A DNA stretch of 64,000 nucleotides from Elusimicrobiota bacterium (GTDB lineage: Bacteria; Elusimicrobiota; Elusimicrobia; UBA1565; UBA9628), in assembly GCA_023249675.1 (NCBI GenBank), contig JAHFCE010000010.1:1-64000 (forward strand). The letters are read 5' to 3'. Positions 51,050 through 59,611 of the stretch are shown one piece after another (the first letter of the stretch is position 1; each line of letters opens with the position of its first letter). A program made the position numbers and the translations under genes. The notes under the pieces are model-generated. The model was given only the letters and a program-made list of their open reading frames with translations, was not told where the DNA came from and did not search any database.

Positions 51050-52112
51050 AGGCGTCGCTGCAACCTCTCGTTTCGGCGTTCTGCACTCGGCCGTTGATCT
51101 TGAAGTACTTTCCGAGCCTTCCGCAGGAGCAGTCGTCCTGGCCGAGCCATTCGCCGGCGTCTTCCGTCAAGAGGCTGTGGCCGGGGTAACTGAGCGGCAG
51201 CAGCGAAATGAGTTGGACCAATCCGGCTTCGCGTGCGCCGCACACCGAGAAATCAGGTCTCCGGATGATAACGTCCGAGAAGATGGAGGCGTGGAGGACG
51301 CCCGCCTTGCATTCCATGAAGATGGAGCCGGTCTGCTCGACCAGGCCGTAGTAGTTGTGGACCCGTTCGATCCCGCACGTATTTTGGAGGCCGTGTTTGA
51401 AGACGTTATTGTCCACCGCTTGGTCATTCAGCTTCTTCCAGCCGCCCCCATGGATGAGAATCCCTTTCCCGAGCCCCAGCCGTCGCTTCAAACGAGCCAG
51501 CTCTTTGTGGAAATATTCCCAGATCATGTAGGTGAAGCCAAACAGCAGGACGTCCTTGCCCGCGTGTTCGGCGGAGAACGCCTCGACCGTAGCGAGGTCC
51601 AGGCGCAGCGCGTCGTCAAGTGCGTAGGTGACGTTGCGGCCGAACATGGAAAAGCCGAGAATTCCTGCGCCCCGGGCGGAGAAAAGGCTGCGGTCTTTGA
51701 CCGCCGAGGGGGTGTCAATGATCAGGAGAGGCAGGCGTTTGGCGCCGATGAAATCCATCGTGATCTTGGCGAGGGCTTTCGTCTGGAGGGCGGCCGTTTC
51801 CCGATCGAGGAATATCCGGGAAACGGCTTGCCCGGAGGTTCCCGATGAGGTCATTGTTTTGAAGACTTGCGGCCTTGCGACGCTGGCGAGCTCGTATTCC
51901 TTGAACAGTCGGACCGGGATGAACGGTATGTTCTCCACGCGATGCGCGAGGTCCGGATCGAAATCCAAGGTGTCGAGTATTCGCCGGTAAGGGGGGCAGC
52001 GTTTGGAGTGATGTCTCGTGAGTTCGCGCAGAGCCGCAGCGTAGAGTTCCTCCTTCTCGCGCTGCGCGAGGGAGAAGGGGGGCCGGTCAATGATCCGGTC
52101 GATAGCGAACAC
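51036..52112 (-). CDS. LuxE-like acyl-protein synthetase
   Basis: A member of the LuxE family (PF04443), 358 aa. The nucleotide-binding block is TMTSSGTSGQAVSRIFLD near residue 92, followed by LLIIDTPSAVKDRS. C-terminal GDLISRCAAHA-equivalent in frame is FSDVIIRRPDFSVCGAREAG and EDAGEWLGQDDCSCGR, a cysteine-rich end. LuxE activates a carboxylate as acyl-AMP and transfers it to a Cys for reduction by LuxC. The partner LuxC gene follows directly. Confidence 0.88.
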   Translation of the reverse strand: MFAIDRIIDRPPFSLAQREKEELYAAALRELTRHHSKRCPPYRRILDTLDFDPDLAHRVENIPFIPVRLFKEYELASVARPQVFKTMTSSGTSGQAVSRIFLDRETAALQTKALAKITMDFIGAKRLPLLIIDTPSAVKDRSLFSARGAGILGFSMFGRNVTYALDDALRLDLATVEAFSAEHAGKDVLLFGFTYMIWEYFHKELARLKRRLGLGKGILIHGGGWKKLNDQAVDNNVFKHGLQNTCGIERVHNYYGLVEQTGSIFMECKAGVLHASIFSDVIIRRPDFSVCGAREAGLVQLISLLPLSYPGHSLLTEDAGEWLGQDDCSCGRLGKYFKINGRVQNAETRGCSDAYEPA

Positions 52113-52114
52113 AG

Positions 52115-53524
52115 CTAAGCCTTCCCCGCGTCGAGTTCCGCATAGAGAACCTTCCCCGATTCATTGCGGGGGATCGCGTCAACGCTCACGATGGCCAGAC
52201 CGGATGAACTGACGCCGGTGTGTTCGCAGACATAGGCCCGGATGCGGGCCGCGTCGGCCGTCCCCGCCGTGTAGATCTTCAGGTGATCATCGTCGCCGGC
52301 GCAGGCGCAGTCGAAACCGGCGCCGCGCAGCAGCTGCTCCATCTCATCAAGGCTGATGCGGTTGCCGTACACCTTCAGGAAACGTTTCTTGCGGCCGACG
52401 ATGTGGAAGAACCCCTCGGCGTCTCTCGTCGCCAGGTCGCCCGTGCGCAAGAGACCTTTGTTCTCATCGCCGGCGTTGAGATCCCGGCGGCTCTCGGCGT
52501 AGCCCAGGGACACGTTGCGCCCTTTGTAAATCAGTTCCCCGGAGGTTCCCGGGGCATCGATTCGGGAGCCGCTTTCGTCCTCGAGCCATAGCTCGCCGCC
52601 TGGGATGGCGACACCGATGCTTCCGGCCTTGGTCTGGACGTGTTCCCAAGGCAGACAGGAGATTCGAGCGGTCGCCTCGGTTTGTCCGTACATGACGTAG
52701 AACCGCAGGCCCTTGCGGGCGCAGATCGCGGCGAACTCGGCCGTCAGCACCGGATTCAGCTTCCCGCCCGCCTGGGTGATGTATTCCAGGTGGGGGAGTT
52801 CCATGCGTTCAAAGCGCAGCTTTTTGAGCATCTCGTAGATGAAGGGGACTCCCCCGAGCGTCGTGACGCCGTGCGTCCGCATGGTGTCCCAGAATCGTTT
52901 TTCCATCAGGGTCGCTTCGCTCAGGACGATGGCGGCTCCAACGGCCAGATGGCTGTTGATGATGGAGAGGCCGTAAGAATAGCTCATCGGCATCGTCGTC
53001 ATTGGACGGCTCGCGCCGGTGATTCCGAGGGACTGTCCAATGGCGACCGCGTTGCTCGCTATATTTTCGTGCGAGAGACGCACGAGTTTCGGGCTTCCGG
53101 TGCTGCCCGAGGTCGTCAGCAGGAGCGCGAGGCCCTTGGGCAGGGCGTCTTCCCGGTCGTGACGCGTCTTGAGCAGGACATAGTCGCCGAGGGCGCCGAT
53201 CTGGGCGCCTTTGACCGAAGCCGCCCTTGCCTTGGGCAGATAGATGAATTCGGGCCGATAGCGTTCGAGGAGCTTCGCGAGTAGGGCGTCGTGGATCGTG
53301 TAGTTGATTAGGGTCTGCGCCGCGTCGGCCCGCGCGAAGCCGAGGTAGCCTGCGATCGATTCGAAGTTGTTCCTGCCAAGCACGAAGACGAGGCGGCGGG
53401 GCGCGATCTTCCGACCGAGTTCGTCCGCTGCGCCCAAGAGGTCTCCGTAGCCGATCCGTTCGGAGCGTTCCGTGATGAGGGCCGTGTGGGAGGCGTGTGT
53501 CTCGAGTTCGTGGAAGAGATTCAT
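52115..53524 (-). CDS. AMP-forming acyl-CoA/acyl-ACP ligase
   Basis: The start is ATG 53524 (MNLFHELE); the track ORF runs 64 codons too far into the ACP gene. The 469-residue ANL enzyme has the P-loop-like TTSGSTGSPKLVRL near residue 160, the A5-type YGQTEATARI, the GDLATRD hinge and a final NESGKVLY with the catalytic Lys. Because an ACP gene lies 19 bases upstream, it may charge this ACP directly (acyl-ACP synthetase) rather than make CoA esters. The acid is unknown. Confidence 0.9.
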   Translation of the reverse strand: MNLFHELETHASHTALITERSERIGYGDLLGAADELGRKIAPRRLVFVLGRNNFESIAGYLGFARADAAQTLINYTIHDALLAKLLERYRPEFIYLPKARAASVKGAQIGALGDYVLLKTRHDREDALPKGLALLLTTSGSTGSPKLVRLSHENIASNAVAIGQSLGITGASRPMTTMPMSYSYGLSIINSHLAVGAAIVLSEATLMEKRFWDTMRTHGVTTLGGVPFIYEMLKKLRFERMELPHLEYITQAGGKLNPVLTAEFAAICARKGLRFYVMYGQTEATARISCLPWEHVQTKAGSIGVAIPGGELWLEDESGSRIDAPGTSGELIYKGRNVSLGYAESRRDLNAGDENKGLLRTGDLATRDAEGFFHIVGRKKRFLKVYGNRISLDEMEQLLRGAGFDCACAGDDDHLKIYTAGTADAARIRAYVCEHTGVSSSGLAIVSVDAIPRNESGKVLYAELDAGKA

Positions 53525-53543
53525 GCGGTGCTGGCGGTCCTGC

Positions 53544-53783
53544 TCAGAGGGCGACCCCGTATTTCGCGAGCAGTTCAAAACCTTTCTTGTAGGAGCTGAA
53601 GTTGATGATGTCGTCGGTTTCCAGTGCGATGCCGAACGCATCCTCCAGGGCCGCCACCATCGACATGTGTCCGATCGAGTCCCATGCCGGGTTCTCATTG
53701 TAGGCAAGAGTGTCATTGAGGTCGCTTGCTTTCAGCGAAAAGGTCTCGATGAAGGCTTTGTCGTATTTTTCTTTGTTGGTCAT
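53544..53783 (-). CDS. Acyl carrier protein
   Basis: A 79-residue acidic ACP with the phosphopantetheine Ser36 in AWDSIGHMSMVAALED. It has a strong ribosome site (AAGGAG) and is followed by the acyl ligase, LuxE- and LuxC-like genes. It differs in sequence from the ACP at 39535-39780, so each unit has its own carrier. The high translation signal fits a stoichiometric carrier. Confidence 0.92.
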   Translation of the reverse strand: MTNKEKYDKAFIETFSLKASDLNDTLAYNENPAWDSIGHMSMVAALEDAFGIALETDDIINFSSYKKGFELLAKYGVAL

Positions 53784-53792
53784 AGATGGGAT

Positions 53793-53798
53793 CTCCTT
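53793..53798 (-). promoter_or_regulatory. Strong ribosome binding site AAGGAG of the ACP gene
   Basis: AAGGAG on the minus strand, nine bases before the ACP ATG at 53783. Most other junctions in this unit rely on start/stop overlap instead, so the ACP appears to be set for higher translation. Confidence 0.75.
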
Positions 53799-53801
53799 AT
53801 C

Positions 53802-55133
53802 TTAGATTGTTAGGTAGTTGAGCGAGAAAGTTATTTCTGGTACGAAGATATTGGGCGTCCGTTCGAAGATGACGATGGAACCGGACAGCGTGATGTTCCA
53901 AATGCATTGTCTCTTGAGGAGCGCGAGGAAGAGGCGGTGGTCGAGGTGGCAGATCAGCTCGTAAGGAGAATGTTGCCTTCCGTTCTCCGATAAGGTCAGC
54001 GTACGGACCGGTGCGTCTTTCGGGAGGCGCCCGTCCCCATCGAGCCGGAGGTCGTCGTACAGATGGAACACGATCCGCCACTTGACCTCGACGGACGAAG
54101 CCGCCAGCCGAGCGAAGTAGTTCTCGCGGGCGACGGGAAACAGATCGTCGATGGCGCAGTCCGGGGCGGGCGGGAGTCTCGTGTATTCGTAGGCCAGATT
54201 GGCGTACGCCTGGATCGCCTCTTCCCGGGTCCGGAGACGGTCGAGCCCCCCGTCCGACCGGACCCACTGCGCGCCGTTCTTTTCGATCGAATCGCCGCCT
54301 TCGATTTCGTATAGGGACTTGCAGGTGCTGCTGGAGGCAACCACCGTTCGAAGCTGCTCGACGCCGGGCTGGGCGATGTAGCGGTTGAGCATCGAGAATT
54401 TCCCTGGGATGAGGTAAGTGCCTCCAGCCGGGAAATAGACTTCATTGCCGAGCGCGGCGAGCTGACTCTCGAACTTTTGGAGGGAAGCGGCGATGATCCG
54501 GTCCCTCTCGGATTGCCGGTCGATGCCGGGGAAGCATTGCGGATATTCGGAGGCTGCGCCGACGCCGATGCAGGCGACGTCGATCTTTCCGCGAGGACTC
54601 TGCCGGCGGACGAATTCCTTGACCTTCCCGTATTGTTCCAGGGTCATGGGGTTGTCCACGGTGTTGAAGAAGACCGTGCCATCGACCAGGGACCTGATGA
54701 GGATGGAGGTATCGAGGTCGTAGCTGATCTCGTCTGGTAATCCGGATGAATTCGAAGCGTCGGCCGGGATGATGGTGATCTCAAGCTCGTCTGAGATTTT
54801 CATCGGCTTCCAGGCGGCGAGCTGCGCCACATTGCCGAATCCGAGCGCCGTGAGGCGCCGATAGAGCGCCCCGTCCTTGAAGAGCTTGATATAGACGGGG
54901 ATATTCTTGTCCGGCAATCCGGCGAGGACCTTCGCGCAGAGATGATCGGAGTGCAGGTGGCTGATGTAGAGGCGCGTCGGCGGATGCCGCCGGAAGATTT
55001 CCTCTTCGCCGTCAGCGAGGGGGTAGGACAGCCAGCCCCCGTAGTTGGCCGTGCCGATCCAGGGGTCGCACATGAGAAGGGTCTTTGCCTCGCGGACGGC
55101 CAGGAACGAGTTGCAGAAATGAGTGATCTTCAT
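53802..55133 (-). CDS. MBL-fold metallo-hydrolase-like protein, CMAH-like without Rieske domain
   Basis: A 443-residue protein. The N-terminal metallo-beta-lactamase fold has the metal motif SHLHSDHLC near residues 57-65 and FFNTVDNPMT further on. The C-terminal about 130 residues (from VEVKWRIVFHLYDD through WNITLSGSIVIFERTPN) look like an SCP2-type or lipid-binding domain. This MBL plus C-terminal layout recalls CMP-N-acetylneuraminic acid hydroxylase (CMAH) minus its N-terminal Rieske [2Fe-2S] domain: no C-x-H...C-x-x-H motif is present. Lying between a PseH-like gene and an ACP, it may act on a CMP-nonulosonate or an acylated product. Function is inferred only. Confidence 0.65.
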   Translation of the reverse strand: MKITHFCNSFLAVREAKTLLMCDPWIGTANYGGWLSYPLADGEEEIFRRHPPTRLYISHLHSDHLCAKVLAGLPDKNIPVYIKLFKDGALYRRLTALGFGNVAQLAAWKPMKISDELEITIIPADASNSSGLPDEISYDLDTSILIRSLVDGTVFFNTVDNPMTLEQYGKVKEFVRRQSPRGKIDVACIGVGAASEYPQCFPGIDRQSERDRIIAASLQKFESQLAALGNEVYFPAGGTYLIPGKFSMLNRYIAQPGVEQLRTVVASSSTCKSLYEIEGGDSIEKNGAQWVRSDGGLDRLRTREEAIQAYANLAYEYTRLPPAPDCAIDDLFPVARENYFARLAASSVEVKWRIVFHLYDDLRLDGDGRLPKDAPVRTLTLSENGRQHSPYELICHLDHRLFLALLKRQCIWNITLSGSIVIFERTPNIFVPEITFSLNYLTI

Positions 55134-55690
55134 GCGCGGGGAAAGAAGCGGAGCAGCCGGGCTTTCGCCATCTTATACTCGGCAGGGGTCATGGCGAGGT
55201 GGACGAATCCATCCTTTCGGTCTGTTTCACGATAGCCCAATTCTCGGTTGAAACGGAGCACGTTCGCGTTGGTCTCCTTGACCGTCATCTCGATTCGAGG
55301 CGCGCTGAGGACTTCAAAAACGAGATCCAATTGCAGAAGCCCCATGGCGAAGCCGAGCAGGGCATGGCGGACCGGCGAATTTCCGGCATACATTCCGACA
55401 TCGAGCGTCGCTGCTTGTCCGGCCGGCGCGGTTTCCTTGATGTTGATGTAGCCGGTGCGCGTGCCTTTGCACCAGACTACCCAGTGCGCTTGGTCGGTCC
55501 GTTCCTTGAGTCTCTTGTACCAGCGGGTCTGCTTATCGGCCGAGATATAGGATTGATCGCACATCGTCGCGCTTATCTTGGGGTTGTTTCGCCACCGGCG
55601 CAGGCTGGGCAGGTCGCACGGAGTCACGGGCCGCAATTCGATGCCGTAACCTCGGTAGTCCTTTTCCCGGATCAGTTCGACTGTCTTCAC
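55130..55690 (-). CDS. pseH: PseH-like GNAT N-acetyltransferase
   Basis: A single GNAT domain of 186 aa: IELRPVTPCDLPSLRRWRNN at the N-terminus and ETNANVLRFNRELGYRETDR near the end, with the acyl-CoA-binding region before it (NSPVRHALLGFAMG). The R-x-W-R-N-N block and the N-x-x-V-x-R-F-x-x-x-x-G-Y end are typical of PseH, which acetylates UDP-4-amino-4,6-dideoxy-AltNAc at N4. Synteny with PseB, C, G, F and I supports this. An acyl group other than acetyl is possible given the acyl-ACP genes nearby. Confidence 0.85.
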   Translation of the reverse strand: MKTVELIREKDYRGYGIELRPVTPCDLPSLRRWRNNPKISATMCDQSYISADKQTRWYKRLKERTDQAHWVVWCKGTRTGYINIKETAPAGQAATLDVGMYAGNSPVRHALLGFAMGLLQLDLVFEVLSAPRIEMTVKETNANVLRFNRELGYRETDRKDGFVHLAMTPAEYKMAKARLLRFFPRA

Positions 55691-55696
55691 TATGGC

Positions 55697-56761
55697 TTAC
55701 TCGCGGGCAATGTCGTCCCAGGTGAGCGGCGTGTCCTGTTCAAAGGACCGGTTTGCCGTTGTACCGATGAGGAGATCGATCTGGTCGGCGGGAATTCCCC
55801 GCGCCGGCCGCCGCGCCTTGATCATCTTTTCTGTGATCTGGGCGCCCTTCACGATCGGCCGGGCGGCATAGAGGCCGCGGCGCGCGAGGATCCTCTCCGG
55901 CGTCTCGCGTTCGACCGCGTTCTTGACCCCGTCGCCGAGAGCCGATTCCATCGTGCGCACGGCCCTGACCAGCGCGGCGAACTCATCGACGAGCAGCGCG
56001 TACGGGTGGTCGGGGCCGGGGAGGGCGCGGTCAAGCGTCACGTGTTTCTCGACCAACGTCGCGCCCAGAGCGATCGCGCCCAGCACCATGTCGTGGCCCG
56101 GCGTGTGGTCGGACAATCCGACGGGGCAGCCGAACTCACGGGCGAGCGTGGCGATGGCGCGCAGATTCATCTCATCGTAGCGCGGCGGGTACAGAGACAC
56201 GCAGTGGAACAGGCCGACCTGACGGTTGCCTGCGGCCAGGACGGTTCGCACGGCCGTGCGTGTCTCAGCGAGTTCGCCGGTTCCGGTTGCGATCAGCACA
56301 GGTTTGCCCGTGCGGGCGGCTCGGCGGATCAAAGTGGTGTAGGTCATGTCTCCTGAGGCGATCTTATAGGCTGGGGAGGCGACCTTCTCCAAGGCTTCGA
56401 CGGCGCCGGGCTCAAAGGGCGTGGACATGAAGTCCACCTTGTTCGCGCGCGCGCATGCGGCCAGGGCGGGGAGCCATGCAGGAGGGAGTTCGAACTTCTT
56501 TAGGACCTTCCAGACGGGATGCTCTGTCCAGAGTCCGTTCTCGAGCGTTCTGGAGATGAATAGCCCATCGGCCGTGAAGGACTGGAATTTCACCGCATCG
56601 GCTCCTGCCCGCGCGCATTCCTCGATCATGAGCTGCGCGCGTTCCAGGCTGCCGTCATGGTTGGAACCGATCTCGGCGATGAGGTAGGCGGGCTTGCCCG
56701 GACCGATCTCGCGGGATCCGATTTTGAAAAGATGAGCGGGGGAGTCTTTGGTCTTCTTCAT
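55697..56761 (-). CDS. pseI: Pseudaminic acid synthase (PseI/NeuB family)
   Basis: A 354-residue NeuB-type TIM barrel: LIAEIGSNHDGSLERA near residue 27, DAVKFQSFTADGL, and the metal-site region GLSDHTPGHD. The C-terminal antifreeze-like SAF domain is present (SLYAARPIVKGAQITEKMI). It condenses a 2,4-diacetamido-hexose with phosphoenolpyruvate to a nonulosonic acid. Pse versus legionaminic acid synthase is decided mainly by the PseB/PseC/PseG company. Confidence 0.92.
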   Translation of the reverse strand: MKKTKDSPAHLFKIGSREIGPGKPAYLIAEIGSNHDGSLERAQLMIEECARAGADAVKFQSFTADGLFISRTLENGLWTEHPVWKVLKKFELPPAWLPALAACARANKVDFMSTPFEPGAVEALEKVASPAYKIASGDMTYTTLIRRAARTGKPVLIATGTGELAETRTAVRTVLAAGNRQVGLFHCVSLYPPRYDEMNLRAIATLAREFGCPVGLSDHTPGHDMVLGAIALGATLVEKHVTLDRALPGPDHPYALLVDEFAALVRAVRTMESALGDGVKNAVERETPERILARRGLYAARPIVKGAQITEKMIKARRPARGIPADQIDLLIGTTANRSFEQDTPLTWDDIARE

Positions 56762-57486
56762 CCGACCTCTTTTTGCGCGATCGCTCGGTTGATCTCGATC
56801 CAGTCCGGATGCTTCTCAAGAAGCGCGAGCGCTTCCGTCCATGTGAAGCGGTCGTGGCCGAACGCGGCGTAGACCCGGGTCACGAAGAGCATGTCCTCGG
56901 GCGTGTCCACTGTCCAGCGCATGGCCGAGGAGTCCTTGTCGTGGGCGAGCCCCGCGAGCTTGAACAATTCCGGGTGGCGGTAAAGATAGGGCGTTACGTG
57001 TTCGCGCCATGCCGGGTTCTTGTCTTCGCGCCAGGCGCGGTCGAGCGCGGCAAGGGAGAAGACCTCGGTGTCCAAGCCGCGAGGGAAAGTCCGGGGCGGC
57101 AAGCCGTTGCTGGCATAGTCCGCGCCGCGCTCCTTAAACAAGCGCACGGTCTGGTCGATCAGGTCCGGCTCGATCATCGGGCAGTCGCAGGTGACGCGTA
57201 CGACGATATCGGCGCGGTGGACGCGGGCGGCTTGGAGGTAGCGGTCGGTCAAGTCGTCGGGGCTCCCGCGGTAGACGCGCCAACCGCGCTCGCGGCAGAG
57301 AGCCTCCACCGGGTCGTCCTCGGGAAGCGTGGTTGTCGCGACGACGACTGCGTCGAGCGTGCTTGCGCGCAGGACGCGGGCCGCAACGCGCGCCAGCATG
57401 GGTTCGCCGCATAGGTCGCGGAGGACTTTCCCGGGGAGCCTCCGGCTGCCCATCCGCGCCTGGAGGATCGCGACGGTGCGGCTCAT
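56758..57486 (-). CDS. pseF: CMP-nonulosonate cytidylyltransferase, SpsF/PseF type
   Basis: A 242-residue nucleotidyltransferase. VAILQARMGSRRLPGKVL is the CTP-binding start of the SpsF family; RVTCDCPMIEPDLID carries the metal-binding Asp. The position between PseI and PseG identifies it as the activating enzyme for CMP-pseudaminate in this set, although SpsF-type proteins differ from the NeuA-like PseF of Campylobacter. Coupled to both neighbours by ATGA. Confidence 0.8.
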   Translation of the reverse strand: MSRTVAILQARMGSRRLPGKVLRDLCGEPMLARVAARVLRASTLDAVVVATTTLPEDDPVEALCRERGWRVYRGSPDDLTDRYLQAARVHRADIVVRVTCDCPMIEPDLIDQTVRLFKERGADYASNGLPPRTFPRGLDTEVFSLAALDRAWREDKNPAWREHVTPYLYRHPELFKLAGLAHDKDSSAMRWTVDTPEDMLFVTRVYAAFGHDRFTWTEALALLEKHPDWIEINRAIAQKEVG

Positions 57487-58481
57487 CGCGCGGCCCTCCG
57501 CTTCGCGAGCAAAGACGAGAGCGCGGCCTCAACTCGGGCGCCGCCGCGTCCATCGATCAGGGCGCGGCCCGCGTCGGAGAGGCCGCGGCGGACGTCCGGA
57601 TCCGCGGCTTGCGCGAGGCGCGCGGCCAACTCCCGCTCGAAGCCCGCGTCCGCGACAGCGCCGGCCGACAGCGCCGCGCCCTTGCGCGCCATTGCGCGCA
57701 GGTTCGGGTCTTGATTGTCGGCGAGGCAGGCGGCGACGGCGGGGGTGCCGGTCGCGGCCAGCTCGAACAGCGTCTGGCCGGAGGCGGCGACGGCGAGATC
57801 GCAGTCGAGCATCAGGGGCTTGAGCGAACGAGGGGAGTGGACGAGATTTACCCGGGCGTCACTCGCCAGGCCGAGCGGTTCCTCGGCGAAGGGTCCGACC
57901 ACGCAGTCGATCGCGGCGTCGGGCAGAGCGAGACGGACCGTGGAGACGACGCGCTTAAACAGCGCCGCCTTGCCGGATCCGCCCAACGTGACCAGCACGC
58001 GGGTGACGCGGGCGCGAATCTCGCGCGGCCCGGAAACCGGCAGATACTCCGCGCAGAGCGGATGGTACGCGGGGCCGAGCAGCCGCTCAATCCGGCCGGG
58101 CCAAGCCTGTTCCGGGGCGAGCGCCCCGGCGTTCAGCACGATATCGGCGACGGGATGCCTGTTCATGTGGTCGTCGAAAGCGAGGATGATCCCCGAGGAG
58201 CCTTTCGCCTTGGAGGCGATCTCTTCGTTCGTGGCCTCGTAGGAGTCGACGACGAATGCGTCGCAGGAATAGTCGGCGTCGGGAAGCCGGCCGGAGAGCG
58301 GAGGTTGAGACGGCGCGAGCGTCCGTCCGCGTTCGGCCAGCCACGCGCCCGCGGCGGCGTCGCGAGCGAGAAAGCGGCACTCCCAGCCGCGGGCCGTCAT
58401 TGCGTCGGCCAGCGCCGCGCAGCGGCGCAGGTGGCCGAGACCAAAGGCCGGGCCTCCTTCCGCGAAGAATAAGGCGTTCAT
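57483..58481 (-). CDS. pseG: PseG-like UDP-sugar hydrolase
   Basis: The start is ATG 58481, overlapping the aminotransferase stop (ATGA). The 332-residue GT-B-fold hydrolase begins FFAEGGPAFGLGHLRRCAAL, where G-x-G-H-x-x-R-C is the PseG signature with its catalytic His. VTLGGSGKAALFKRV and the C-terminal AVAASGQTLFELAATGTPAVA (UDP-binding) complete the pattern. PseG removes UDP from the 2,4-diacetamido-altrose intermediate. Gene order places it between PseC and PseF. Confidence 0.9.
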   Translation of the reverse strand: MNALFFAEGGPAFGLGHLRRCAALADAMTARGWECRFLARDAAAGAWLAERGRTLAPSQPPLSGRLPDADYSCDAFVVDSYEATNEEIASKAKGSSGIILAFDDHMNRHPVADIVLNAGALAPEQAWPGRIERLLGPAYHPLCAEYLPVSGPREIRARVTRVLVTLGGSGKAALFKRVVSTVRLALPDAAIDCVVGPFAEEPLGLASDARVNLVHSPRSLKPLMLDCDLAVAASGQTLFELAATGTPAVAACLADNQDPNLRAMARKGAALSAGAVADAGFERELAARLAQAADPDVRRGLSDAGRALIDGRGGARVEAALSSLLAKRRAAR

Positions 58482-59611
58482 CCTTCCGCGGGGATCGCGG
58501 CGCACGATTCGTCAAGAACGCGCCGGAGGGTTTGGATCACTTCGTCTTGCTGCGCGGGTGTCAGGTCCGGAAATATCGGCAGGGAGATTGCGCTCTCGTA
58601 GAAGGCCTCCGCCTTCGGGCACAACCCGTGGCGATAACCGAGCTTTTCGTACAGCGGGTGCCAGTAGACGGGAATGTAGTGCACCTGCACTCCGATGCCG
58701 TTCTTGCGCAAGGCCTGGAATACTTCTTGGCGTTTGGTCGCGAGCTTGCCGCGCAGGCGGATCACGTACAGGTGCCAGGCGGAGTCCTCGATACGGCCGG
58801 GTTGGGGCTCCAGTTCCCCCCACGTCTTAAAAGCGGCGTTGTAGCGCCGCGCGACGTCGCGGCGCTTGGCGATGAAGGCGTCCAAGCGTTTCAGTTGGCT
58901 CAGGCCCAAAGCGCACTGCAGATCCGTCAGGCGGTAGTTCTGGCCCTGCGACTCGACGGAGTACATCCAATCCTCCCCGCGTCGGATGCCATGCATGCGG
59001 AATTCGATCATCTTGTCCCGCAGGGCCGCATCGTTGGTCAGGACCGCGCCGCCCTCGCCGGTGGTGATCGGTTTGACTGGGTGGAAGCTGAAGGCCGTCA
59101 TGTCAGCGATCGAGCCGATGCGCCGGCCGTGGTCGTCGGCTCCCAGAGAGTGGCAGGCGTCCTCGATCAGGAGCAGGCCGTGGTCCTGGGCGGTCTTCCG
59201 GAAGGCGTCCAGGTCGGCGGGGCGGCCGGCGAAGTCCACGGGGACGAGCGCCCGAGTCTTCGAGGTGATCTTCGCTTCGGCGGCGCGGGGGTCCAGGTTG
59301 CCGGTGGCGGGGTCGATATCGGCGAACACGGGTGTCGCGCCCTGCCAGAGGCCGGCCGTGGCGGTGGCCGCGAAGGTCAGCGGCGTGGTGATGAATTCAT
59401 CTCCGGTTTTGAGGCCCGCCGCGAAGTAGGCGGCGTGGAGCGCGGCGGTGCCGTTGGAGAGCGCGACAGCGTACTTGACCCCGCAGTAGGCTGCCAGCGC
59501 TTCCTCGAACTGCTGAACCTTTGGGCCCTGTGTCAGCCAATCGGAGCGCAGGGTGTCGACGACGGCCTGGATGTCGGAATCGTCGATGGATTGGCGCCCG
59601 TAAGGGATCAT
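58478..59611 (-). CDS. pseC: PseC-like aminotransferase
   Basis: The start is ATG 59611 (MIPYGRQSIDDSD), overlapping the PseB stop; the track ORF is 183 codons too long. A 377-residue DegT-family aminotransferase with GTAALHAAYFAAGL, LIEDACHSLG and the PLP lysine K180 in FSFHPVKPITTGEGG, the typical PseC pattern. C-terminal VHYIPVYWHPLYEKLGY also matches PseC. It aminates C4 of the keto-sugar made by PseB, with glutamate as amino donor. Confidence 0.93.
   Translation of the reverse strand: MIPYGRQSIDDSDIQAVVDTLRSDWLTQGPKVQQFEEALAAYCGVKYAVALSNGTAALHAAYFAAGLKTGDEFITTPLTFAATATAGLWQGATPVFADIDPATGNLDPRAAEAKITSKTRALVPVDFAGRPADLDAFRKTAQDHGLLLIEDACHSLGADDHGRRIGSIADMTAFSFHPVKPITTGEGGAVLTNDAALRDKMIEFRMHGIRRGEDWMYSVESQGQNYRLTDLQCALGLSQLKRLDAFIAKRRDVARRYNAAFKTWGELEPQPGRIEDSAWHLYVIRLRGKLATKRQEVFQALRKNGIGVQVHYIPVYWHPLYEKLGYRHGLCPKAEAFYESAISLPIFPDLTPAQQDEVIQTLRRVLDESCAAIPAEG

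Noticed and set aside
49859-52112. LuxC/LuxE pair as part of a bioluminescence operon
   Set aside because: No luxA, luxB or luxD homologue is in the window and the neighbours are glycan and carrier-protein genes.
55199-56356. 385-residue plus-strand ORF opposite pseH/pseI
   Set aside because: Shadow frame; the minus-strand PseI and PseH motifs are clear.
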